DNA of 64,000 nt from Streptomyces termitum. GTDB taxonomy: Bacteria; Actinomycetota; Actinomycetes; Streptomycetales; Streptomycetaceae. The stretch covers positions 1,841 to 65,840 of the forward strand of contig NZ_BMUL01000011.1 of assembly GCF_014650175.1 (NCBI RefSeq), in the 5' to 3' direction. Both the position numbers and the translations under genes were made by a program. Of this stretch, positions 24,406 to 33,255 are shown one piece after another (positions within the stretch are counted from its first letter, which is position 1; every line of letters begins with the position of its first letter). The notes beneath the pieces were generated by a model that was not told the DNA's origin, did no database searches, and worked only from the letters and a program-made list of their open reading frames with translations.

Positions 24406-26163
24406 GTGGACGCGCACAGCCGTGGACGGGCGGACGAGGTGGATCCCGCCGACCAGTGGGTGCTCAACCCGCAGACCGGCAACTACGAACTGCGACTGGA
24501 CCACTCCGCTGAGCAGCGGCGGCCTTCCTCCCGCACCGACGGACCCGCTTCCGGTACCCATGGTTCCGCTACCCGCTCCGGCGGGCCTCGAACCCTCCCG
24601 GGCGAAGCTCCCGTCCCCGGCCAGCGGCGCCGCCGCCCCGCCGGGCCGGACGCGCCCGCCGGCGGTGGCGGGCGCGTGCCCGCGCAGAGCCGCCGCAAGC
24701 GCAAGCAGGGCACGAACCGCAAGAAGAAGGCCCTGCTGTGGACCGGCGGCACGATGGCCTTCGTCCTCGTGGGCGGCGCGGTCGGCGCGTACGCGCTCTA
24801 CAACAAGCTCAACGGGAACATCCACGTCGTCGAGCCCGTCGGGAAGAAGGGCGCCGGCTTCCGCAAGGGCGAGGCGTTCAACATCCTCGTCATCGGCACC
24901 GACAAGCGCACCGGCGACGGCAACGGCGGCTACGGCGACAAGAACAGCGCCGGCCACGCCGACACCACGATCCTCTTCCACGTCTCCAAGGACCGGACGA
25001 ACGCCACGGCGGTCTCCATCCCGCGCGACCTGGTCACCACCATCCCGGAGTGCCAGACCCGGCAGCCCGACGGGAAGATCCTCACCATCCCCGGGCAGCG
25101 CAAGGAGCGCTTCAACGTCAGCCTCGGCCAGGCCGGCCGCGACCCCGGCTGCACCATGCGCACCGTCGAGGAGATCACCGGCCTCGCCATGGACCACTTC
25201 ATGATGGTCGACTTCAACGCCGTCAAGGAGCTGACCACCGCCGTCGGCGGCGTGAAGGTCTGCGTCGACAAGCCGGTGGACGACCCCAAGTCGCACCTGA
25301 AGCTCCCGGCCGGCGAGTCGACCGTCCAGGGCGAGCAGGCCCTGGCCTTCGTCCGCACCCGCTCCAGCTTCGGCAACCGCAGCGACCTGGACCGGATCAA
25401 GATCCAGCAGCAGTTCCTCGGCTCGATGATCCGGCAGATGAAGTCGAACGAGACGCTGACCAGCCCGACGAAGCTGTACGACCTCGCGTCGGCGGCGACC
25501 AACGCCCTCACCGTCGACAAGGGCATCGGCTCCCTCGGCAAGCTCCAGGACCTGGCCGGCGAACTCGCCGGGATCGAGACGAAGAACATCGCCTTCACCA
25601 CCCTGCCGGTCAAGGACAATCCCGACGAGCCCAAGCCCGTCACCGTGGTGCTGGACGAGACCAAGGCGCCCCAGCTCTTCGCCCTGCTCCAGAGCGACAC
25701 CTCGCTCACCGAGGTGAAGAAGAAGGAGCAGGACGCCAAGAGCGCCCAGGCGAAGGCCGAGGCCGCCCTCCTCCAGGGCGAGCGGGCGCCCGCCGTCGAG
25801 GTCCGCGTCGACGTCTACAACGGCAGCGGCGTCCAGGGCGCCGCCCAGTCGACCATCAACTGGCTCCAGAACGAGCAGGGCGTGACCCGCTCGACCAACA
25901 AGAGCAACGCCCCCGAGAAGGCGGCGAAGACGACTCTGGAGTACGCACCGAACCAGGCCGATCAGGCCCGCGCGCTCGCGGACATGATGGGTCTTCCGGC
26001 CACGGCCCTCAAGCCGGGCACCGTCGACGCCGCGGAGCGCGCACCCATGACGCTCGTGCTCGGCGCCGACTTCAAGGGCGCGGGGGTGCCCATCACCGGA
26101 GCGGCAAAGGCGCCGCAGGATCTGGGACAAGTAGCAGCGGACAAGCAGGTGTGCGCCAAGTGA
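24406..26163 (+). CDS. LCP family protein 2 with LytR_C domain
   Basis: A 585-residue glycopolymer ligase. A cytoplasmic N-terminus starts VDAHSRGRADEVDPADQWVL (the phrase DQWVLNPQTGNYELRL recurs in Streptomyces LCPs). A helix lies near 118-135. The LCP domain carries LVIGTDKRTGDGN, VSIPRDLVTTIPEC and FVRTRSSFGNRSDLDR. A Lys/Ala-rich linker leads to a C-terminal LytR_C domain (VEVRVDVYNGSGVQGAAQ onwards). In the active-site strand it has HADTTIL where RSDT is common. GTG 24406 has GGAGGA upstream. The upstream 277-nt spacer contains AT-rich sequence likely to hold the promoter. LCP3 follows after 50 nt. Confidence 0.92.
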   Translation: MDAHSRGRADEVDPADQWVLNPQTGNYELRLDHSAEQRRPSSRTDGPASGTHGSATRSGGPRTLPGEAPVPGQRRRRPAGPDAPAGGGGRVPAQSRRKRKQGTNRKKKALLWTGGTMAFVLVGGAVGAYALYNKLNGNIHVVEPVGKKGAGFRKGEAFNILVIGTDKRTGDGNGGYGDKNSAGHADTTILFHVSKDRTNATAVSIPRDLVTTIPECQTRQPDGKILTIPGQRKERFNVSLGQAGRDPGCTMRTVEEITGLAMDHFMMVDFNAVKELTTAVGGVKVCVDKPVDDPKSHLKLPAGESTVQGEQALAFVRTRSSFGNRSDLDRIKIQQQFLGSMIRQMKSNETLTSPTKLYDLASAATNALTVDKGIGSLGKLQDLAGELAGIETKNIAFTTLPVKDNPDEPKPVTVVLDETKAPQLFALLQSDTSLTEVKKKEQDAKSAQAKAEAALLQGERAPAVEVRVDVYNGSGVQGAAQSTINWLQNEQGVTRSTNKSNAPEKAAKTTLEYAPNQADQARALADMMGLPATALKPGTVDAAERAPMTLVLGADFKGAGVPITGAAKAPQDLGQVAADKQVCAK

Positions 26164-26213
26164 CCCGGAAACACCGGCGTCCGGCGCGCGTCTGACCGAA
26201 GAGGGGACCAGGG

Positions 26214-27989
26214 GTGGGACAGAAAAGCGTGCGACGGGAGGGGACGCGTCCGAGCGTTCCGCACGCCCGGGAACGGGGATGGGACGACGACCTGCACGGC
26301 GCCGGCACGGCGACCGGCGCGGGCGGCGCCCCCGACGTCCCGGGCGAGGCATCCGACGGGGCCGGCCCGGCGGGCGGCCGGGCCGCGCGCCGGCGCGGCG
26401 GTGACGGCGGCGGTACGGACACGGGGACCGGCGCGGGCGGCGCGGCCGGCCGGGCGGCGGCCCGCAAGCGGGCCAAGAAGGCCGGCAAGCGCAAGGCGCT
26501 GCGCTGGTCCGCCATCGCCATGTCCGTCCTGATACTCGGGACGGCCGGCGCCGGATACCTGTACTACCAGCACCTCAACGACAACATCCGCAGCGGCGGC
26601 CGGGCCGGCGGCGAGAGCGGCGTGAAGAAGGCCGCGCCCAACGCGCTCGGCGACACCCCGCTGAACATCCTCCTCATCGGCTCCGACAGCCGGAACGACG
26701 AGAAGAACATCAAGCTCGGCGGCGGCCGGAACGACAAGGACCGCAAGCCGCTCGCCGACGTGCAGATGCTGCTGCACGTCTCCGCCGACCGGCAGAACGC
26801 CTCCCTGATCTCCATTCCGCGCGACACCGTCGTGCGCATCCCGCAGTGCAAGAGCGAGGACGGCCGCGAGACCTTTCCGGCCACCGACAACCAGCCCATC
26901 AACACCTCGCTCCAGCGCGGCGGTCCGGGTTGCACGCTCACCACCTGGGAGAGCCTCACCGGCGTCTACATCGACCACTGGATGATGGTCGACTTCGCGG
27001 GCGTCGTCGCCATGGCCGACGAGGTCGGCGGCGTCCCGGTCTGCGTCAACACCGGCGTCTGGGACAAGTCGACCGCCATGCAGAAGGGCGGCTCCGGGCT
27101 GAAGCTGCCCGCGGGCACCACCGACGTCAAGGGCGAGCAGGCCCTCCAGTGGCTGCGCACCCGGCACGCCTTCGGCAGCGACCAGGCCCGCGCCAAGGCC
27201 CAGCACATGTACCTCAACGGCATGCTGAAGCGGCTCCAGGAGCAGAACGCCTGGACCGACACCGGCCGGCTGATGGGCCTCGCGGAGACCGGCACCCGGT
27301 CGCTCCAGGTCTCCGACGAGATCAGCACCGTGGCCAAGCTGTTCGAGCTCGGCATGCAGCTGAAGAACGTGAAGGTGGACCGGCTGTCCACCATCACCAT
27401 TCCGACCAAGGAGTACCCGCAGCGGCCCAACGAGTGGCTGGAGCCGGTGAAGTCGTCCTCGGACAAGATCTGGGGCATGCTCCGCGACGACGTGGCCATG
27501 GACAAGAACGGCGGCAAGGCCCAGGCCAAGCCGACCGCGACGGGCTCCCCGGAGCCGAAGAAGACCGCCGCGGCCCCGGCCTCGCTGGCCGTCACCGTCA
27601 TCAACGGCACCGACGGCAACGACGAGCCGGCCGTCGAGGGCCGGGCGAAGAAGATCGCCACCGCCCTCCAGGAGAAGGGCTTCACGCAGGCCACCTCCTC
27701 GCCGGACGGCAAGCCGAGCAAGGGCACGGTCGTCGCCTACCCGAAGTCCGGCGGCGAACAGGCGCGCGCCGACGCCGAGTCCGTGGCCGCGGCCCTCGGG
27801 CTGCCGGCCGCCACCGTCCGCGGCGACGACAAGGTCACCGGCATCACCCTGGTCGTGGGCGCGGACTGGCGCGAGGGCACCGCCTACGAGAAGCCGAAGC
27901 AGGAGGCGGGCGACCTGCCGGAGGGCGCCGACGACAAGGTCGGCTGCATGGACGTCTACTCGGTCTACAAGTGGGACGGCAAGAGCTGA
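26214..27989 (+). CDS. LCP family protein 3 with LytR_C domain
   Basis: A 591-residue LCP protein, probably in one operon with LCP2. The basic, Gly/Ala-rich N-terminus is followed by a helix (about 98-117, RWSAIAMSVLILGTAGAGYL). The LCP domain has LLIGSDSRNDEKN, LISIPRDTVVRIPQC and WLRTRHAFGSD. LytR_C begins near 460 (LAVTVINGTDGNDEPAV). Where other LCPs have R-S/T-D-T it reads LADVQML, and the D-x-x-R step after the RTR motif is altered, so activity or substrate may differ. The GTG start is preceded by GGGGACC-type sequence. A terminator and a 9-bp repeat follow. Confidence 0.9.
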   Translation: MGQKSVRREGTRPSVPHARERGWDDDLHGAGTATGAGGAPDVPGEASDGAGPAGGRAARRRGGDGGGTDTGTGAGGAAGRAAARKRAKKAGKRKALRWSAIAMSVLILGTAGAGYLYYQHLNDNIRSGGRAGGESGVKKAAPNALGDTPLNILLIGSDSRNDEKNIKLGGGRNDKDRKPLADVQMLLHVSADRQNASLISIPRDTVVRIPQCKSEDGRETFPATDNQPINTSLQRGGPGCTLTTWESLTGVYIDHWMMVDFAGVVAMADEVGGVPVCVNTGVWDKSTAMQKGGSGLKLPAGTTDVKGEQALQWLRTRHAFGSDQARAKAQHMYLNGMLKRLQEQNAWTDTGRLMGLAETGTRSLQVSDEISTVAKLFELGMQLKNVKVDRLSTITIPTKEYPQRPNEWLEPVKSSSDKIWGMLRDDVAMDKNGGKAQAKPTATGSPEPKKTAAAPASLAVTVINGTDGNDEPAVEGRAKKIATALQEKGFTQATSSPDGKPSKGTVVAYPKSGGEQARADAESVAAALGLPAATVRGDDKVTGITLVVGADWREGTAYEKPKQEAGDLPEGADDKVGCMDVYSVYKWDGKS

Positions 27990-28010
27990 CCCCTGTCCTC
28001 TCCGCACGCG

Positions 28011-28048
28011 CGACGGCCGGGCTCCCCACGACGGGGGCCCGGCCGTCG
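28011..28048 (+). terminator. Terminator after LCP3
   Basis: CGACGGCCGGGC-CCCC pairs with GGGGGCCCGGCCGTCG around a short ACGA loop, beginning 21 nt after the stop. Confidence 0.8.
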
Positions 28049-28059
28049 GCGTTCGTAAC

Positions 28060-28122
28060 GGAAACACGGGAAGTACCGGAAGCACGGGAAGTACGGGAAA
28101 CACGCGAAGTACCGGAAGCGCG
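28060..28122. repeat. 9-bp tandem repeat, seven units
   Basis: The units are GGAAACACG, GGAAGTACC, GGAAGCACG, GGAAGTACG, GGAAACACG, CGAAGTACC and GGAAGCGCG, in strict register directly after the LCP3 terminator. Frames through it encode a repeating triplet of residues, but no real gene is suggested. Confidence 0.9.
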
Positions 28123-28317
28123 GCGGCGGGACGGTGCGGGCCCGCGCGGACCGGCCGCATGATCGCGGACGCGGCGGCGGGGCGCCGGGCGACCGGGCAC
28201 GTTAACGCGAACGGGGGACAGCGGCGCGCGCCACCGGGGGCGGGTCCCCTCCCAGCTGATCGTATGGGCCTACGGTGCTACACCGTCCCCCTGTCACACC
28301 CGCGGAGGTGTCCGTCC

Positions 28318-29820
28318 GTGCCCACACCGCCCCGCACTCCCCGTCCGCCCCACCGGGCCGGGACTCCGGACCGCCGCCCGGCCCCCCGGCGCGCCGGCCC
28401 CGTCCCGGCGCGCCGGCCCCGGCGGCGGCCCCGGTGGGGGGCGCGGATGGCGACCGCGCTGTCGGTGGCGGTGCTGGCGGCGGGCGGGATCGGGCACGCG
28501 GTGGTCTCCGGCCTGGACACCGGGATCACCCGGGTCGACCCCTTCAAGGACATGAAGAACCGCCCCCAGGACGGGAACGGCATGAACGTGCTGGTCGTCG
28601 GCACCGACGGGCGCGACCGGATCACGCCCGAGGAGAAGAGGAAGTACCGGCTGGGCGGGGCGCCCTGCCACTGCACCGACACCGTCCTCCTCGTGCACAT
28701 CTCGGAGGACCGGGAGCGGGCCAGCGTCGTCAGCCTGCCCCGGGACTCGTACGCCGAACTGCCCGCGCACACCGACCAGAACAGCGGCGAGAAGCACCAC
28801 GCGCACCCGGTGAAGCTGAACGCGGCCTACGCGGAGGGCGGGCCGTCGCTGACCGTGCGGACGGTGGAGGCGATGACCCGGGTCAAGATCGACCACTATC
28901 TGGAGGTCGACTTCACCAGCTTCATGCGGACCGTGGACGCGGTCGGCGGGGTGCAGATCTGCACGACCCGGCCGCTGAAGGACGCGTACACCGGCCTGGA
29001 CCTGGCGGCCGGCACCCATGAGCTGGACGGCGGGCAGGCGCTCCAGTACGTGCGCTCCCGGCACATCGACGGGGCCGCGGACATCGGCAGGATGCAGCGG
29101 CAGCAGAAGTTCCTGGCGGCGGTCGTGGAGCGGCTGACCAGCGGGGGCGTGCTGTTCAACCCGGTGCGGTTCCGGGAGGTGGCGACGACGATGCTCGGCT
29201 CGGTGCGGGCCGACGAGGGCTTCGGGACGGACGAGCTGCTGTCGCTGGCGAAGGCGATGCGCGGCTTCACCCCGGCGTCGTCCGAGTTCGTCTCCGTGCC
29301 CATCGGCGACATGGACTTCCCCGTGAAGGGCATCGGGTCGACCGTGAAGTGGGACGCGGAGAAGGCGCAGAAGCTCTTCGCGGCGCTGCGCGAGGACCGG
29401 CCGCTCGCCGCCCGCCCGGCCGCGCCGGAGAAGAAGGAGGCGCGGGCCGTGGTGGTGGACGTGGACCCGAAGTCGGTCCGGGTGCAGGTCTACAACGGGA
29501 CCCGGATCGACGGCCTCGGCCGGAAGGTCGACGACGCGCTGCACGGCACCGGCTTCGACACCACGCGGGCGCCGGCGACCGGGACGGGGCCGGAGCGCGA
29601 GCGGACCCTGATCGAGTACGACCCCCGCTGGGACCGGTCCGCGAAGTCGCTGGCGGCGGCGCTGCCGGACGCGGAGCTGAAGGCTGTGCCGGGGCGGGGC
29701 GGGACGCTGCGGGTGGTGGCGGGGACGGCGTACCGGGGGGTCACGGCGGTGCGGGCGGAGACCGCGGCGGCGCGGGGGCCGTTCGAGGCGGTCACCGGGG
29801 ACCAGGTGGTGTGCCCGTGA
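28318..29820 (+). CDS. LCP family protein 4 with LytR_C domain
   Basis: A 500-residue LCP protein. A Pro/Arg-rich N-terminus leads to a helix near 47-65 (TALSVAVLAAGGIGHAVV). The LCP domain shows LVVGTDGRDRITPEEKRKYR, CTDTVLLVHI, VSLPRDSYAELP and YVRSRHIDGAADIGRMQRQQ. LytR_C starts near 390 (SVRVQVYNGTRIDGLG). An unusual APCHCTDT places two Cys beside the active-site Asp. GTG 28318 has GGAGGTG 8 nt upstream. It is convergent with the thioesterase gene. Confidence 0.92.
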   Translation: MPTPPRTPRPPHRAGTPDRRPAPRRAGPVPARRPRRRPRWGARMATALSVAVLAAGGIGHAVVSGLDTGITRVDPFKDMKNRPQDGNGMNVLVVGTDGRDRITPEEKRKYRLGGAPCHCTDTVLLVHISEDRERASVVSLPRDSYAELPAHTDQNSGEKHHAHPVKLNAAYAEGGPSLTVRTVEAMTRVKIDHYLEVDFTSFMRTVDAVGGVQICTTRPLKDAYTGLDLAAGTHELDGGQALQYVRSRHIDGAADIGRMQRQQKFLAAVVERLTSGGVLFNPVRFREVATTMLGSVRADEGFGTDELLSLAKAMRGFTPASSEFVSVPIGDMDFPVKGIGSTVKWDAEKAQKLFAALREDRPLAARPAAPEKKEARAVVVDVDPKSVRVQVYNGTRIDGLGRKVDDALHGTGFDTTRAPATGTGPERERTLIEYDPRWDRSAKSLAAALPDAELKAVPGRGGTLRVVAGTAYRGVTAVRAETAAARGPFEAVTGDQVVCP

Positions 29821-29860
29821 CCCCCGGGCGCGCGGCCGTACGGAGGGGACCGGCGGGGGC

Positions 29861-30394
29861 TCAGTCGGTGTAGCCCTCCGCGGCCCGGCGCTCGCGCAGC
29901 TCCTTGATGGCCTGGCGGCGGGCGAGGCGGTGGGTGCGGCGGATCTGGGCCTCCTGGTAGCGCCGCTTGTCGCGCTCGGTCTCCGGGACGACCGGCGGGA
30001 CCCGGCGGGGCCTGCCGTCGGCGTCGACGGCGGCGAAGACCAGGTAGGCGGAGCCGACCTGGGTCGCGGGGGTCGACTCGTTCCAGCGCTCGGCCATGAC
30101 CCGGACGCCGACCTCCATGGAGGACCGTCCGGTCCAGTTGACCTGGGCCTTCACGTGAAGAAGGTCACCCACGCGGACGGGCTCCAGGAAGGCCATCTCG
30201 TCCATGGAGGCGGTCACGGCGGGACCGCCGGAGTGGCGGCCCGCGACCGCGCCGGCGGCGTCGTCCACCAGCTTCATGATCACTCCGCCGTGCACCGTGC
30301 CCAGGAGGTTGGTGTCGTGGCTGGTCATGATGTGGCTGAGGGTGGTGCGCGAGGCCGAGGTGGGCTTGCCGGGGATGTCGACCTGTTCTGTCAT
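29861..30394 (-). CDS. Acyl-CoA thioesterase, hotdog fold
   Basis: A 177-residue YciA/BACH-type thioesterase hydrolysing acyl-CoA in the cytosol. The hotdog signature SHDTNLLGTVHGGVIMKLVDDAAG contains the helix with the catalytic-type Asp, and VTASMDEMAFLEPVRVGDLLHVKAQVNW is the conserved second strand pair. A basic C-terminal tail follows. ATG 30394 is chosen. An in-frame GTG 9 nt upstream is possible. It is divergent from LCP5, with 119 nt between the starts. Confidence 0.92.
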   Translation of the reverse strand: MTEQVDIPGKPTSASRTTLSHIMTSHDTNLLGTVHGGVIMKLVDDAAGAVAGRHSGGPAVTASMDEMAFLEPVRVGDLLHVKAQVNWTGRSSMEVGVRVMAERWNESTPATQVGSAYLVFAAVDADGRPRRVPPVVPETERDKRRYQEAQIRRTHRLARRQAIKELRERRAAEGYTD

Positions 30395-30513
30395 GCCCTC
30401 CACCTTATGCCGGGTATCGACGCTGTCCGCTTTGCATCAGCTTGGCAACAGCACCGGTCCTATCGTCGACCCGGCCTGTCGCGCGCGGAGCCCTGCCCGG
30501 CACACTGGTCCGC

Positions 30514-31755
30514 ATGAATGACTGGCCTGAGCAGCCCGACGGTGCCCGCCCCATGGGGCGCGCGCAGCGACGACCGCAGTCTCCGCAGTACCAGCAGGGG
30601 TACGAGCAGGGCCAGGCGTACAACCCGAACTTCACCCAGGCCCAGGCCCAGGGGTACGACTCCGGCTACAGCAGCGGCCAGGTGTACGGCGGCGCCCCGC
30701 AGGGCGGCGGCCCGGGAGGCCCCTCGGGCCCCGGCGGCCCCGGCGGCTACGGCGCCCGCCCCTCCGGCCCCGCGCCGGACTGGCGCAAGCGGATCAAGAT
30801 CGGGTCGATCGTGCTCGCCGTCGGCGCCCTCGTCTGGGGCGTGGGCACCTATGCCTGGGCGAGCTCCCAGATGCGCAACGAGGTCGACCTCTCCAAGGTC
30901 ATCGAGCGGCCCGCCGAGGGCGACTGCACGACGTACCTGATCGTCGGCTCCGACAGCCGCGAGGGCATGACGGCCGAGGAGAAGAAGAAGCTCCACACCG
31001 GCTCCGCCGAGGGCAAGCGGACCGACTCGATGATGATCCTGGCGGCCTGCTCCAGCGGGAACACGATGATCTCGCTGCCCCGCGACTCGTGGGTGACGAT
31101 CCCGAGCTTCGCGGGCTCCGAGTCCGGCAAGACCTATCCGGCCCGCGGCGGCGCCAAGCTGAACGCGGCCTACGCGATGGACGGACCCGAACTCCTCGTC
31201 CGTACCGTCGAGTTCAACACCGGGCTGCGGATCGACCACTACGCGGAGATCGGCTTCGCCGGCTTCGCGAACATCGTGGACGCGCTCGGCGGCGTCGAGC
31301 TGAACATCGAGCAGGGCTTCAAGGACAAGAAGTCGGGCGCCGACTTCCAGGCCGGCACGCAGACCCTCGACGGCGAGCAGGCCCTCGCCTTCGTCCGCAC
31401 CCGCTACGCCTTCGCCCAGTCCGACCTCCAGCGGACCAAGAACCAGCAGAAGTTCCTGTCCGCCCTCGCCCACCAGGCGGCGACCCCGGGCACCATCCTC
31501 AACCCCTTCCGCCTCTACCCGACCCTGGGCGCCGGCCTGGACACCCTGATCGTCGACAAGGACATGTCCCTGTGGGACCTGGGCCAGATGTTCTTCGCGA
31601 TGAAGGGCATCAGCGGCGGCGACGGCAAGTCGATGAACATGCCGCTCGCGGGCAGCGCGCCCCAGAACTCCCTGAAGTGGGACATGCCCAAGGTCAAGCA
31701 GCTCGTCGACCAGATCAGGAACGACCAGAAGGTCACCGTCGAAGCCGACCGGTGA
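30514..31755 (+). CDS. LCP family protein 5
   Basis: A 413-residue LCP protein. The cytoplasmic tail is rich in Gln/Tyr/Gly (YQQGYEQGQAYNPNF onwards, residues 25-85), like the tail of the glycosyltransferase at 9931-13641. A helix lies near 95-115. The LCP domain carries LIVGSDSREGMTAEEKKKL, RTDSMMILA, ISLPRDSWVTIPSF and FVRTRYAFAQSDLQRTKNQQKF. No LytR_C domain is present. A strong terminator (31763-31805) follows, so UDP-glucose dehydrogenase is transcribed separately. Confidence 0.93.
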   Translation: MNDWPEQPDGARPMGRAQRRPQSPQYQQGYEQGQAYNPNFTQAQAQGYDSGYSSGQVYGGAPQGGGPGGPSGPGGPGGYGARPSGPAPDWRKRIKIGSIVLAVGALVWGVGTYAWASSQMRNEVDLSKVIERPAEGDCTTYLIVGSDSREGMTAEEKKKLHTGSAEGKRTDSMMILAACSSGNTMISLPRDSWVTIPSFAGSESGKTYPARGGAKLNAAYAMDGPELLVRTVEFNTGLRIDHYAEIGFAGFANIVDALGGVELNIEQGFKDKKSGADFQAGTQTLDGEQALAFVRTRYAFAQSDLQRTKNQQKFLSALAHQAATPGTILNPFRLYPTLGAGLDTLIVDKDMSLWDLGQMFFAMKGISGGDGKSMNMPLAGSAPQNSLKWDMPKVKQLVDQIRNDQKVTVEADR

Positions 31756-31762
31756 CCCTCAC

Positions 31763-31805
31763 GGGCCCCGGCGGCGGCTCCCGCCGGGGGCCGCCGCCGG
31801 GGCCC
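31763..31805 (+). terminator. Terminator after LCP5
   Basis: The 16-bp arms GGGCCCCGGCGGCGGC (31763-31778) and their complement (31790-31805) begin 7 nt after the stop. Confidence 0.8.
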
Positions 31806-31808
31806 GAC

Positions 31809-31814
31809 TATGCT
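31809..31814 (+). promoter_or_regulatory. Candidate -10 of UDP-glucose dehydrogenase
   Basis: TATGCT lies directly after the LCP5 terminator and 38 bp before the ATG. No good -35 is present, since that position falls in the terminator stem. Confidence 0.35.
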
Positions 31815-31852
31815 CGGGCAGGCAGTTCGCCCGACGTTCACTGGAGTCCCGC

Positions 31853-33190
31853 ATGGCCCTGAAGATCACCGTGATCGGCACCGGATATCTCGGCGCCACG
31901 CACGCCGCGGCCATGGCGGAGATGGGCTTCGAGGTGCTCGGCCTCGACGTGGTGCCCGAGAAGATCGAGATGCTGGCCGCCGGGCGGGTCCCGATGTACG
32001 AGCCGGGCCTGGAGGAGCTGCTCGCGCAGCACGTGGCCGGTTTCGAGGGGTCCAGCGGGCGGCTGCGCTTCACCACCTCCTGGGAGGAGCTGGAGTCCTT
32101 CGGCGGCGACGTCCACTTCGTGTGCGTCAACACCCCGCAGAAGCGCGCCGACTACGGCTGCGACATGAGCTACGTCGACTCCGCCTTCGCCGCCCTCGCC
32201 CCCCGCGTCCGCGCCGGTTCGCTGGTCGTCGGCAAGTCGACCGTGCCGGTCGGTTCGGCCGAGCGGCTGGCCGGGCTGCTGCCCGAGGGCGTCGGGCTGG
32301 CCTGGAACCCGGAGTTCCTGCGCGAGGGCTTCGCCGTCCAGGACACCCTGCACCCGGACCGGATCGTGGTCGGCGTCCGCCCGGAGGACGGCGAGCGGGC
32401 CGAGAAGCTGCTGCGCGCGGTGTACGCGGCGCCGATCGCCGAGGGCTCGCCCCTCGTCGTCACCGACTTCCCCACCGCCGAGCTGGTGAAGACCGCCGCC
32501 AACTCCTTCCTCGCCACCAAGATCTCCTTCATCAACGCGATGGCCGAGGTGTGCGAGGCGGCCGGCGGCGACGTCGTCCGGCTCGCCGAGGCCATCGGGT
32601 ACGACGAGCGGATCGGCGACAAGTTCCTGCGGGCCGGCATCGGCTTCGGCGGCGGCTGCCTGCCCAAGGACATCCGCGCCTTCATGGCCCGCGCGGGCGA
32701 GCTGGGCGCCGACCAGGCGCTGACCTTCCTCCGCGAGATCGACTCCATCAACATGCGGCGGCGCGGCCAGATGGTGGAGATGACCCGCGAGATCCTCGGC
32801 GGGAGCTCCTTCCTGGGCCGCCAGGTCGCCGTCCTCGGCGCGACCTTCAAGCCGGACTCGGACGACGTCCGCGACTCCCCCGCCCTCAACGTGGCCGGGC
32901 AGATCCACCTCCAGGGCGCCCAGGTCACCGTCTACGACCCCAAGGGCATGGACAACGCCCGCAAGGTCTTCCCGACGCTCTCCTACGCGGACTCGGCGCT
33001 TGAGGCCGTGCGCGGCGCCGACGTGGTGCTGCACCTGACGGAGTGGCGCGAGTTCCGCGAGCTGGACCCGGCGGAGCTGGCCGCGGCCGTCGCCTCGCCG
33101 GTCCTCCTCGACGGGCGCAACGCGCTGGACGCGGAGCGGTGGCGGGCGGCCGGCTGGACCTACCGGGCGATGGGCCGCCCGCGCGCCTGA
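31853..33190 (+). CDS. UDP-glucose 6-dehydrogenase
   Basis: Oxidises UDP-glucose to UDP-glucuronate with two NAD+, supplying uronic acid for surface polymers. It has 445 residues. The N-terminal Rossmann motif KITVIGTGYLGATHAAAMAEMG is at 4-25, and GKSTVPVGSAERL and WNPEFLREGFAVQDTLHPDR follow. The catalytic cysteine, Cys269, is in GFGGGCLPKD. The UDP-binding C-terminal domain includes LGATFKPDSDDVRDSPALNVA. GGAG precedes the ATG. The upstream LCP cluster and downstream terminator indicate an individual transcript. Confidence 0.96.
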   Translation: MALKITVIGTGYLGATHAAAMAEMGFEVLGLDVVPEKIEMLAAGRVPMYEPGLEELLAQHVAGFEGSSGRLRFTTSWEELESFGGDVHFVCVNTPQKRADYGCDMSYVDSAFAALAPRVRAGSLVVGKSTVPVGSAERLAGLLPEGVGLAWNPEFLREGFAVQDTLHPDRIVVGVRPEDGERAEKLLRAVYAAPIAEGSPLVVTDFPTAELVKTAANSFLATKISFINAMAEVCEAAGGDVVRLAEAIGYDERIGDKFLRAGIGFGGGCLPKDIRAFMARAGELGADQALTFLREIDSINMRRRGQMVEMTREILGGSSFLGRQVAVLGATFKPDSDDVRDSPALNVAGQIHLQGAQVTVYDPKGMDNARKVFPTLSYADSALEAVRGADVVLHLTEWREFRELDPAELAAAVASPVLLDGRNALDAERWRAAGWTYRAMGRPRA

Positions 33191-33200
33191 GCCGTACACC

Positions 33201-33234
33201 GAAGGGGCGCCCCCGGGCCGGGGGGCGCCCCTTC
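33201..33234. terminator. Terminator between UDP-glucose dehydrogenase and dipeptidase paralogue
   Basis: GAAGGGGCGCCCCC (33201-33214) pairs perfectly with GGGGGCGCCCCTTC (33221-33234) between convergent genes. Confidence 0.85.
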
Positions 33235-33255
33235 GCCGTGCCGTACGCGGGCGGG

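Larger units (their letters stand above)
27990..28317. other. Spacer after LCP3
   Basis: These 328 bases hold a strong terminator (28011-28048), a 9-bp tandem repeat (28060-28122) and GC-rich sequence. The GGAGGTG Shine-Dalgarno of LCP4 is at 28303-28309. Confidence 0.6.
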
